A stretch of 7,072 nt of DNA, from contig JAFDIG010000111.1 of assembly GCA_019308145.1 (NCBI GenBank), forward strand, positions 1-7,072, written 5' to 3'. Under the pieces are notes generated by a model, which was not told the DNA's origin, did no database searches, and saw only the letters and a program-made list of their open reading frames with translations. Shown one piece after another: positions 1 through 6,161 of this stretch. Both the position numbers and the translations under genes were made by a program. This DNA is from Deltaproteobacteria bacterium. Its GTDB lineage: Bacteria; Desulfobacterota; JAFDIG01. Each line of letters starts with the position of its first letter. The first letter of the stretch is position 1.

Positions 1-397
1 TGGATTTTATGCAAGAAAATGGAAACAAAAAAGTGTGTTAGGAACTTTAATGGATCCAGTTGCTGATAAACTTTTAATAATCTTATCTTTGATAGGATTA
101 GTGAATTTGGAAAGAGTACCTTTCTGGATTGTAGAAATTATTGTTGGCAGAGAAATAGCAGTTACTGGCCTTCGTTCAGTCGCAGCTGCTAAAAATATTA
201 TTCTTCCTGCAAGCAGAATCGCAAAATATAAAACAACATATCAAATTGTTGCTATTATAGGGTTAATGATCCATTATCAATATTTTTGTATTAACTTTCA
301 CAAAGTTGGTATATTTTTCCTCTGGATCGCTCTTTTTCTTACCATCTACTCAGGCTATAACTATTTTAGGAAAATATTTAAACAAGTGCTTTGTTAA
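1..397 (+). CDS. pgsA: CDP-diacylglycerol--glycerol-3-phosphate 3-phosphatidyltransferase, 5'-truncated by window edge
   Basis: This integral-membrane enzyme transfers phosphatidyl from CDP-diacylglycerol to glycerol-3-phosphate, the committed step to phosphatidylglycerol and cardiolipin. The frame is open from base 2, giving 131 residues to the TAA at 395-397. The visible part begins inside the CDP-alcohol phosphatidyltransferase signature: G-x2-A-R-x8-G-x3-D-x3-D reads GFYAR, eight residues, then GTLMDPVAD. The D just before the G is cut by the edge, since base 1 is the last base of its codon. After it come the hydrophobic segment LLIILSLIGLV, the GREIAVTGLRS stretch typical of PgsA rather than other family members, a KYKTTYQ segment, and two more hydrophobic helices near the C terminus. 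About 50-60 N-terminal residues are missing compared with the usual 180-200. A GTG at 35 lies inside the signature and is not a real start. The gene converges on the next one with 99 bases between. Confidence 0.93.
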   Translation, partial: GFYARKWKQKSVLGTLMDPVADKLLIILSLIGLVNLERVPFWIVEIIVGREIAVTGLRSVAAAKNIILPASRIAKYKTTYQIVAIIGLMIHYQYFCINFHKVGIFFLWIALFLTIYSGYNYFRKIFKQVLC

Positions 398-418
398 AAC
401 CAAACTTTCCCTTTTTCA

Positions 419-453
419 ATGAAGTACAATATACTATAACTAATTAAAATCAA
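419..453 (+). repeat. Short dispersed direct repeat, copy 1 (downstream of pgsA)
   Basis: AATGAAGTA (419-427) is followed after 9 bases by TAACTAATTAAAATCAA (437-453). Both blocks recur in the same order and orientation at 5381-5407, where only one base separates them. The 17-base block is identical in the two places. This copy starts 22 nt after the pgsA stop. Nothing indicates a coding role. It could be a small intergenic repeat family or a 3'-end element, or an AT-rich coincidence. Confidence 0.45.
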
Positions 454-470
454 TAAAAATATTTGTACTT
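422..470. repeat. Inverted repeat in the convergent pgsA/CNB intergenic region
   Basis: AAGTACAA (422-429) and TTGTACTT (463-470) are perfect 8-base inverted arms separated by 33 bases. They lie between two convergent genes, where a bidirectional terminator would be expected. However, the arms are AT-rich, the loop is long, and neither strand has a T-run after the stem, so it does not look like a classical intrinsic terminator. The left arm overlaps the dispersed repeat. Confidence 0.3.
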
Positions 471-496
471 GAAGAGATTCAGTTATAATCATTAAT

Positions 497-934
497 CTAC
501 TTTTTGATGGCAATGATTTCATGATAACATTTCATCAATCTATCAGCTATTATACCTGCTAACCGCTTTATAATAGTCATACCATGTGCAGGATATCTCT
601 CAAATGTACGTAAAAGCCTTTCTCCATCAATCTTGATCACCTTGCTCTCTTTCACGCATTCAGCTGAAGCAGTATATCTGTTAGGCTCTATAAGCGCAGA
701 CCAACCAAAAACTAAACCTGTCTTATCCAATAAAAAGGATATCCGTTTTCCCTCTTGACCATGGATAACGATATCGATCGCTCCTTCTTCCAAGATATAA
801 AGAAACTCAGCAAAATCTCCTTCTTGAAAAAGGAAATGCCCTGCTAAAAAATTTTCTTCAATTACAAATTTAGCTATCTCATCAATAATATGAGAAGGAA
901 TTCCATGAAAAAGTTCTACTTCTTTTATGAACAT
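497..934 (-). CDS. Stand-alone cyclic-nucleotide-binding-domain (CNB, Crp-type sensor fold) protein
   Basis: The 145-residue protein is almost wholly one CNB beta-roll. It has an N-terminal helical cap (about 1-30), the strand pattern with GHFLFQEGDFAEFLYILEEG (32-51) that matches the conserved start of the fold, a phosphate-binding-cassette region (76-91) and C-terminal helices. There is no helix-turn-helix after the fold, so it is not a complete Crp/Fnr regulator, and no kinase, channel or CBS partner domain. The cassette reads FGWSALIEPNRYTASA. Set gapless against the classical FGE-x-A-L...R-(S/A/T)-A pattern, Glu is replaced by Trp78 and the Arg position holds Tyr87, with an Arg one residue earlier. 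Binding of cAMP or cGMP is therefore doubtful. I chose the ATG at 934 over an in-frame GTG at 943 because the GTG lies inside the Shine-Dalgarno sequence. It is transcribed divergently from accD. Ligand and partner are unknown. Confidence 0.85.
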   Translation of the reverse strand: MFIKEVELFHGIPSHIIDEIAKFVIEENFLAGHFLFQEGDFAEFLYILEEGAIDIVIHGQEGKRISFLLDKTGLVFGWSALIEPNRYTASAECVKESKVIKIDGERLLRTFERYPAHGMTIIKRLAGIIADRLMKCYHEIIAIKK

Positions 935-942
935 AATGATCA

Positions 943-948
943 CCTCCT
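943..948 (-). promoter_or_regulatory. Strong Shine-Dalgarno that fixes the start of the CNB gene
   Basis: On the minus strand AGGAGG sits 8 nt before the ATG at 934. The next bases, TGATC, would make the GTG at 943 a start only if it overlapped its own ribosome binding site, so the ATG is preferred and the protein is 145 residues long. Confidence 0.8.
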
Positions 949-994
949 CTATCTAAGCTTTGCTATTTTGCATTAATGAAAAATATATATATTA

Positions 995-1025
995 ATTATA
1001 TCACATTTTGTAAGCTTAGTGTTAA
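995..1025 (-). promoter_or_regulatory. Predicted sigma70-type promoter of the CNB gene, extended -10
   Basis: On the minus strand TGATATAAT (1003-995) is a perfect extended -10 (TGnTATAAT). TTAACA (1025-1020) is a fair -35, but the spacing is long at 19 bases, so the extended -10 may do most of the work. Expected transcript start is near 988, giving a leader of about 50 nt. The spacer contains the perfect 8-base palindrome TAAGCTTA (1011-1018), and a related CTAAGCTT lies at 953-960 in the leader. These could be operator half-sites, but no regulator is known. Confidence 0.6.
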
Positions 1026-1062
1026 AATTTTCTAAAAACTCTTTTCTACCTATCGGTTTTTA

Positions 1063-1092
1063 TTGACACTCCCTTCCCTTTTCGTTTATTAT
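1063..1092 (+). promoter_or_regulatory. Predicted sigma70-type promoter of the accD-folC-lptD operon
   Basis: A consensus TTGACA (1063-1068) is followed after 18 bases by TATTAT (1087-1092). Transcription would start around 1099, leaving a leader of only about 25 nt before the accD ATG, too short for a riboswitch. It is the best promoter in the window and lies back to back with the CNB promoter, with about 37 bases between the two -35 boxes. Confidence 0.7.
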
Positions 1093-1123
1093 AAAAAATA
1101 AAATAAATTCTTTAGGAGAAAAT

Positions 1124-1963
1124 ATGAGTTGGTTTAGAAAAGAAGAGCCACCTTTAATTCCAAAATTAAAAGAAAAAGAGAGACCTGATTTATGGGTTAG
1201 ATGCAAAAATTGTCAAGAAATAATTTACAGATTAGAAATAGAAAGAAACTTAGACGTTTGCCCCAAATGTAATTACCATTTTCAGATACCAGCAGAAAAA
1301 AGATTATCTTTAATTGTCGATGAAGGAACCTTTGAGGAAATAGATAAAAACCTATCATCAGTAGATATTTTGAAATTTAAGGATACTAAAAAATACTCTG
1401 ACAGAATTAAAGATGCCCAAAAAAAGATAGGTAAAAAAGATGCTTTTGTTAGTGGAAAAGCAAGGATTGGAGGCTATCCAGTCTTTATTGGTATTTTTGA
1501 GTTTAAATTTATGGGAGGAAGTCTTGGATCTGTTGTAGGCGAAAAGGTTACCAGATTGGTAGAAAATTCTATGGAAAACAAAACCCCTCTTTTAATCTTT
1601 ACTGCCTCAGGTGGTGCCAGAATGCAAGAAGGCGTCTTTTCCCTTATGCAGATGGCAAAAACAAGCGCAGCAATTGCTAGGCTCAAAAATATGGGTGTTC
1701 CATATATAACTGTTTTAACTGATCCTACAACAGGCGGAGTAAGTGCCAGTTTTGCCATGTTAGGTGATATTATTTTAGCTGAACCTAAAGCTATGATAGG
1801 TTTTGCTGGTCCAAGAGTGATAAAAGAGACCATAAAAGCAGAGCTGCCTCCAGGTTTTCAAAGAGCTGAATATCTATTAGAACATGGGATGATAGATAGA
1901 ATAGTGCCAAGGCAAGAAATGAAAAAAACCTTAATACTTCTTTTAGATCTTCTTTCTCACTAA
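1124..1963 (+). CDS. accD: Acetyl-CoA carboxylase carboxyltransferase, beta subunit
   Basis: AccD pairs with AccA (not in this window) to move the carboxyl group from carboxybiotin on AccB to acetyl-CoA. The product is malonyl-CoA, the building block for fatty acids; the enzyme is cytoplasmic. The 279-residue protein carries the N-terminal four-cysteine zinc ribbon at C27, C30, C46 and C49 (CKNC and CPKC), then a crotonase-like carboxyltransferase core. Core landmarks are FMGGSLGSVVGEK (129-141), the oxyanion/CoA-pocket segment SGGARMQEG (162-170), TDPTTGGVSASFAMLGD and FAGPRVIKET. Length is normal for stand-alone AccD. AGGAG lies 5 nt before the ATG, and a strong promoter lies just upstream. 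It is first in an operon with folC, whose start is only 9 nt past the stop, and lptD. Confidence 0.97.
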   Translation: MSWFRKEEPPLIPKLKEKERPDLWVRCKNCQEIIYRLEIERNLDVCPKCNYHFQIPAEKRLSLIVDEGTFEEIDKNLSSVDILKFKDTKKYSDRIKDAQKKIGKKDAFVSGKARIGGYPVFIGIFEFKFMGGSLGSVVGEKVTRLVENSMENKTPLLIFTASGGARMQEGVFSLMQMAKTSAAIARLKNMGVPYITVLTDPTTGGVSASFAMLGDIILAEPKAMIGFAGPRVIKETIKAELPPGFQRAEYLLEHGMIDRIVPRQEMKKTLILLLDLLSH

Positions 1964-1972
1964 GTTTTTTAA

Positions 1973-3268
1973 ATGGATTACAAAAATTCTCTTGAATATC
2001 TCTATAGCCTTTCCCGCTTTGGGATGCTTTTTGGCCTTAAAAATATAAAAGATTTACTTGATGATATTGGAAATCCAGACAAAAAATTGAGATTTATTCA
2101 TATTGCTGGAACAAATGGGAAAGGTTCTACTGCTTTTATGATATATAAAATATTAGTTGAAGCAGGGATGAATGCAGGAATTTATACGTCTCCACATCTT
2201 TCTTCTTTTTGCGAAAGAATCATGGTTGCAGATGAAATGATACCAGAAAAAGATGTAGCAAATCTTACAGATTTTATTCGTTATCAGATTGAAAAAAAAG
2301 GCAAGCCATCCTTTTTTACATTCTTCGACTTTACTACAGCAATGGCTCTTCTATATTTCTACCAAAAAAAAGCTGATCCAGTAATACTTGAAGTTGGTTT
2401 AGGGGGGAGACTTGATTCAACCAATATTGTCTCCCCTTTAATCTCTATAATTACCAACATTGAAAAAGATCATCAGGATGTTTTAGGAGACTCTATCTAT
2501 GATATAGCAAAAGAAAAAGCAGGAATAATAAAAAAAAATATACCTGTGATAACAGGTGAAACTAAAAATAATGCCTTAAAAGTGATAACAAAAAAAGCAA
2601 AGCAACTTAATGCGCCTCTTTATGTTTTGGGTAAGGATTTTAATTATAAAATAAAGGCTCATAATATATTTGATTATTCAGGGATTAAATACAAATTAAC
2701 TGATCTAAAGATATCCCTTTTGGGTGTTCATCAATTTTTCAATGCTTCATTAGCCCTTGCTACAATAGAAATCCTAATAAATAAGGGAGTTAAAATTAAT
2801 ATCTATGATATTTATAATGGAATTGAAAAATCAAAATTAAATGGAAGACTTGAGATTGTTAAAAGAAAACCGACTATAATATTAGATGTAGCTCATAATC
2901 TTGATGGAGTTATCTCCTTAAAAAAATCATTAGAAAATGGATTTAATTGGAATAAACTCTTTTTAATAATAGGGATTATGAAGGATAAGGATATAAGGAG
3001 TATAGTAGAAACTATATCATTTCTGGCAGATAAAATCATATTCAGTCAACCCAAAATAGGTAGAGCAGCAACACCAAAAGAGATATTACAACAATGCGAG
3101 GGACTACCTCTCCCTTTTTGTGAAATATCCCCACAAATTCCAATGGCTATTGATAAAGTATTAAAAGAGGCATCTTTAGATGACTTGATCTTAATAACAG
3201 GCTCATTTTATACAGTAGGAGAGGCAAGAGAATACCTATTAAATCTTCCAACAGGTAAAAGAATTTGA
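1973..3268 (+). CDS. folC: Bifunctional dihydrofolate synthase / folylpolyglutamate synthase
   Basis: FolC is a cytoplasmic Mur-ligase-family enzyme that uses ATP to add glutamate to dihydropteroate, giving dihydrofolate, and then more glutamates to reduced folates. The 431-residue protein shows the P-loop GTNGKGS (46-52), the loop SPHLSSFCERI (73-83), EVGLGGRLDSTN (140-151) and NIEKDHQDVLG (162-172). It also has the IAKEKAGI segment, whose Lys182 is the residue usually carbamylated in the family, and DVAHNLDG (305-312) opening the C-terminal domain. Motif spacing and length are normal. Whether both activities are present cannot be told from sequence; a folylpolyglutamate-only role is possible. 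The ATG gives a typical N terminus, but the 9-nt gap after accD and the preceding bases hold no clear Shine-Dalgarno, so translation probably depends on coupling to accD. A run of nine A (2530-2538) is in frame and harmless as read. Confidence 0.95.
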   Translation: MDYKNSLEYLYSLSRFGMLFGLKNIKDLLDDIGNPDKKLRFIHIAGTNGKGSTAFMIYKILVEAGMNAGIYTSPHLSSFCERIMVADEMIPEKDVANLTDFIRYQIEKKGKPSFFTFFDFTTAMALLYFYQKKADPVILEVGLGGRLDSTNIVSPLISIITNIEKDHQDVLGDSIYDIAKEKAGIIKKNIPVITGETKNNALKVITKKAKQLNAPLYVLGKDFNYKIKAHNIFDYSGIKYKLTDLKISLLGVHQFFNASLALATIEILINKGVKINIYDIYNGIEKSKLNGRLEIVKRKPTIILDVAHNLDGVISLKKSLENGFNWNKLFLIIGIMKDKDIRSIVETISFLADKIIFSQPKIGRAATPKEILQQCEGLPLPFCEISPQIPMAIDKVLKEASLDDLILITGSFYTVGEAREYLLNLPTGKRI

Positions 3269-5364
3269 TGAAATTTAAAAATTTTTATAAGATTTTTAAT
3301 ATTATCATATTTATTATTATCTTTTTATCCTTATCTACTTTTCTATTTGCTGAAGAACCAAAGGTTTTAACCATTCCTATAAGCTCATTAAAAGGCCCTA
3401 TAACAATCGAAGCAAACCGTCTTACATATAATCGTGATAAAGGTCTTTACACTGCTTCTGGAAAAGTAATGATAAAATTTAATGAATATAAAATAACAGC
3501 AAATTTTATACAATATAATATAAAAAATTTTGAATTAATTGCAAGAGGAAACGTTCTTATCATACACAAAGGAGATAAATTATATAGTGATAGTGTTCAT
3601 TTAAATACTAAAAACAAAACAGGAGAAATAATCAATGGTAAAATCTTTCTCTCAAGAGGAAGTTTTCATATAACAGGTGGAAAAATCAAAAAGGTCGGGG
3701 AAAAGAGATATATAATATATGATGGTACCCTTACATCATGTGATGGGAAAAGACCTGACTGGAGATTTACAGGCAAAAGACTAAATGTTGAGATCGAAGG
3801 TTTTGCTGTTGTCTCAGGGGTTACTTTTCAGATAAAAAATTATCCCTTGATATATGTACCATGGGGGATATTCCCGGTAATCACTGAAAGACAATCTGGC
3901 TTTCTTGTACCAAAACTGGGATATTCGAGTAAATATGGGCCTAAGATATCTATCCCTTTTTTCTGGGCTATAACTGATCAATTTGATTCAACATTTTATC
4001 TTGATTATCTGGGAAAAAGAGGGATAAGAGGGAGAAGCGACTTTAGATGGGCATGGCTTAGAAATTCTTATGGGAGACTATCTCTTTTTTATATTGATGA
4101 TCATGATTACAATGATAATAGATGGGCTATTTTTGGGAAATTCGCCCATTATCTTAATAATAATCTTTATATAAAGGGAGATATAGATCTTGTTAGCGAT
4201 AATGAATATCCTAAAGACTTTGGTGAGGATATAAAATATAGATCCCAACGTTACCTTAGATCCCAAATCTTCTTAGGAAAAAGATGGTCAAATGCTCATT
4301 TATTAGCAAGGATGGTATATTTTGATGATCTTATAAAAACAAGTAATGATGAAACAGTCCAAATTTTACCTGAAATAATTGGATATATTTCTCCTATAAA
4401 GCTTTACCAAGGGATTCCTTTATATTTCGGAGGGGATTTAGATTTTATTCACTATTGGCAAGAAGAAGGGAAAAAAGTAGACAGGTTTTATTTTGCTCCT
4501 ACCCTTTTCTTACCTTATAGATTTATGGATCGATTTGAATTTTTATCTTATATATCACTGCTTGAAACATTTTATATAGATGAAAATGACGGTAGTGGCA
4601 GTACCAAAAGCAGAGAGGTATTAGATACAGGAATGAAAATAAGCACCACATTAATGAAGGTTTATCCTGTTTCCTTTTTATCAATAAAGGCTGTAAAACA
4701 TACCATAGAGCCTGAAATTGGGTATAGATATACAAGCAGATCATCATATAAAGAACTCCCCCTTCTTGATGAAAGTGATATTATCCCACATAGAAATTGG
4801 ATCACTTATGGTATAAAAAGTAGATTAATAGGAAAATTTGCCACTATTTCTGGTTCGCGCTTCTTAGAACTTTTAAGATTAAGGATCTACCAAAACTATA
4901 GTCTTGGTGATCCTATTGACTCTATTAATTTGATCCCTGATTCAGGTAAAAGACTCTCAAATGTTAGAGGAGAACTTACTGTTCATTTATCTCCTTATCT
5001 TTCTTACAGGTTTGACACATCATTAAACTGTTTTGAAAAAATGATACAAAGCTCAAACCATATCTTAACTATTACTGATAAACGAGGAGATTATTTTTTA
5101 ACTGAAGTTAGATATACAGATGATTTAGTTGAAGAAATAAATGCAGGTGCTTTTCTAAAGTTTACAAATAATATTGATATTTTTGGCTCGACAAAGTATT
5201 CATATTTAGATGACATATTTATAGAGTCTACTATCGGGGTTAATTTCAAATTTAACTGTTGGGGCATTCGTGTTATTCTTGCTGACAGAAGAAGGCCATC
5301 TGAAACAGAGATACTTTTTATTATAACCTTAAAAGGGATAGGAGATATAAAAGGAGAATTTTAA
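3268..5364 (+). CDS. lptD: LPS-assembly outer-membrane beta-barrel protein LptD
   Basis: LptD forms, with lipoprotein LptE, the outer-membrane translocon that inserts lipopolysaccharide into the outer leaflet. The 698-residue protein has a signal peptide (basic start, hydrophobic core about 10-25, likely cut after FLFA at 28). An LptA/OstA-like beta-jellyroll follows (about 45-165; ITIEANRLTYNRDKG, then LYTASGKV). The rest is a long strand-rich barrel whose entry motifs PWGIFPVITERQSGFLVPK and LGYSSKYG are typical of LptD. Cys158 (TSCDG) and Cys664 (NCWGIRV) match the places where family members form the N-domain-to-barrel disulfide. The paired cysteines of the E. coli type are single here, and there is one extra barrel cysteine at 588. 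Length is a little below the 784 of E. coli. The ATG overlaps the folC stop (TGATG), implying coupled translation; an in-frame TTG one codon earlier is less likely. lptE is not in view. Confidence 0.95.
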   Translation: MKFKNFYKIFNIIIFIIIFLSLSTFLFAEEPKVLTIPISSLKGPITIEANRLTYNRDKGLYTASGKVMIKFNEYKITANFIQYNIKNFELIARGNVLIIHKGDKLYSDSVHLNTKNKTGEIINGKIFLSRGSFHITGGKIKKVGEKRYIIYDGTLTSCDGKRPDWRFTGKRLNVEIEGFAVVSGVTFQIKNYPLIYVPWGIFPVITERQSGFLVPKLGYSSKYGPKISIPFFWAITDQFDSTFYLDYLGKRGIRGRSDFRWAWLRNSYGRLSLFYIDDHDYNDNRWAIFGKFAHYLNNNLYIKGDIDLVSDNEYPKDFGEDIKYRSQRYLRSQIFLGKRWSNAHLLARMVYFDDLIKTSNDETVQILPEIIGYISPIKLYQGIPLYFGGDLDFIHYWQEEGKKVDRFYFAPTLFLPYRFMDRFEFLSYISLLETFYIDENDGSGSTKSREVLDTGMKISTTLMKVYPVSFLSIKAVKHTIEPEIGYRYTSRSSYKELPLLDESDIIPHRNWITYGIKSRLIGKFATISGSRFLELLRLRIYQNYSLGDPIDSINLIPDSGKRLSNVRGELTVHLSPYLSYRFDTSLNCFEKMIQSSNHILTITDKRGDYFLTEVRYTDDLVEEINAGAFLKFTNNIDIFGSTKYSYLDDIFIESTIGVNFKFNCWGIRVILADRRRPSETEILFIITLKGIGDIKGEF

Positions 5365-5385
5365 TCATTTCATGCTGAAAAATGA
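5365..5385 (+). other. Small hairpin after the lptD stop, weak terminator candidate at best
   Basis: TCATTTCA (5365-5372), loop TGC, then TGAAAAATGA (5376-5385) can pair as an 8-bp AT-rich stem with two unpaired A on the right side. It begins directly after the lptD TAA. No T-run follows, so full termination is unlikely. It could attenuate or mark an mRNA 3' end between the lptD and rfb blocks. Confidence 0.3.
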
Positions 5386-5407
5386 AGTAGTAACTAATTA
5401 AAATCAA
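5381..5407 (+). repeat. Short dispersed direct repeat, copy 2 (downstream of lptD, upstream of rfbA)
   Basis: AATGAAGTA (5381-5389), one base, then TAACTAATTAAAATCAA (5391-5407) repeats the blocks at 419-453 in the same order and orientation. It starts 17 nt after the lptD stop and ends 3 nt before the rfbA Shine-Dalgarno. The left block forms part of the right arm of the small hairpin. Function unknown. Confidence 0.45.
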
Positions 5408-5420
5408 AAAAGGAGGAAAA

Positions 5421-6152
5421 ATGAAAGGAGTGGTTTTAGCAGGAGGACTTGGAACACGACTTTTCCCTCTTACTAAAGTAACAAACAAACATTTGTTACC
5501 TGTATATGATAAACCTATGATCTACTATCCAATTCAAACCTTAATAAATGCTGGCATTACTGATATATTAATCGTTACAGGGGGAAATCATGCTGGTGAT
5601 TTTTTAAGACTTTTAGGCAATGGGAAAGAATTTGGTTTAAAACATATTAATTATACCTATCAAGAAGGAGAAGGTGGAATTGCAGAGGCTTTAGGTTTAG
5701 CAGAATTTTTCGCAGAAAATAATAAGATCTGCGTAGTTTTGGGAGACAATATAATTGAAAAAAATATTAAAAAAGCAGTAGAAAACTTTAAAAAACAAAA
5801 AGAAGGGGCAAAGATTATTCTTAAAGAAGTACCAGATCCAAACCGTTTTGGAGTACCTATTTTAGATGGTGAAAAGGTGATTAAAATCGAAGAGAAACCT
5901 AAAAAGCCAAAATCTCCCTATGCTGTTATTGGAATATATTTATATGATTCTACTGTTTTTGATATTATAAAGACTTTAAAGCCTTCTGATAGAGGAGAGT
6001 TGGAAATAACAGATGTTAATAATGCTTATATTAAAAAAGGCACTATGACATGGGAAATTCTCGATGGTTGGTGGACTGATGCAGGCACTATTCCATCACT
6101 TCTTCAAGCATCTAATTTAGTTGCTAAAACTGGTGCAAATAAGTTAGAATAG
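5421..6152 (+). CDS. rfbA: Glucose-1-phosphate thymidylyltransferase, short form (RmlA)
   Basis: RmlA joins dTTP and glucose-1-phosphate to make dTDP-glucose and pyrophosphate, the first step to dTDP-rhamnose and related deoxy sugars. The 243-residue nucleotidyltransferase has the nucleotide-binding loop AGGLGTRL (7-14), NKHLLPVYDKPMIYYP (22-37), GDN with the metal-binding Asp109, EEKP (157-160), ELEITD (193-198), and WTDAGT with the second metal Asp220. It stops soon after this core. The classical enzyme is about 290 residues, and the missing C-terminal helices carry much of the allosteric dTDP-rhamnose site, so feedback control may differ. Related short forms occur in Gram-positives, archaea and thermophiles. 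AGGAGG ends 4 nt before the ATG. The 56-nt gap after lptD holds a hairpin and a repeat but no convincing promoter. Exact base or sugar preference is inferred from rfbC/rfbB next door. Confidence 0.88.
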   Translation: MKGVVLAGGLGTRLFPLTKVTNKHLLPVYDKPMIYYPIQTLINAGITDILIVTGGNHAGDFLRLLGNGKEFGLKHINYTYQEGEGGIAEALGLAEFFAENNKICVVLGDNIIEKNIKKAVENFKKQKEGAKIILKEVPDPNRFGVPILDGEKVIKIEEKPKKPKSPYAVIGIYLYDSTVFDIIKTLKPSDRGELEITDVNNAYIKKGTMTWEILDGWWTDAGTIPSLLQASNLVAKTGANKLE

Positions 6153-6161
6153 GAGGTAAAA

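Noticed and set aside
398..496. Bidirectional intrinsic terminator between pgsA and the CNB gene
   Set aside because: The only dyad is AT-rich with a 33-base loop and lacks a T-run on either strand, so I list it only as an inverted repeat.
941..943. Alternative GTG start for the CNB gene (3 residues longer)
   Set aside because: The GTG overlaps the Shine-Dalgarno that is correctly spaced for the ATG at 934.
1474..1833. 119-codon open frame on the minus strand inside accD
   Set aside because: It lies fully antisense to the conserved carboxyltransferase core, has no Shine-Dalgarno, and its translation resembles no family I know. It is a shadow of accD codon use.
2530..2538. Run of nine A in folC as a programmed slippage site or assembly frameshift
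   Set aside because: The reading frame is intact with family motifs on both sides, and A-runs are common in this AT-rich DNA.
3265..3267. Alternative TTG start for lptD one codon upstream
   Set aside because: The ATG at 3268 overlaps the folC stop as TGATG, a standard coupled arrangement, and ATG is the better codon.
4078..4747. Two small minus-strand open frames within lptD (4078-4266, 4523-4747)
   Set aside because: Both are antisense to the lptD barrel and their hydrophobic, Ile-rich translations are expected from AT-rich antisense DNA.
5270..5410. Separate promoter for the rfb genes before rfbA
   Set aside because: TATAAC at 5322-5327 has no acceptable -35 at 16-19 bases, and no other pair near consensus was found. 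A promoter may exist but cannot be supported.
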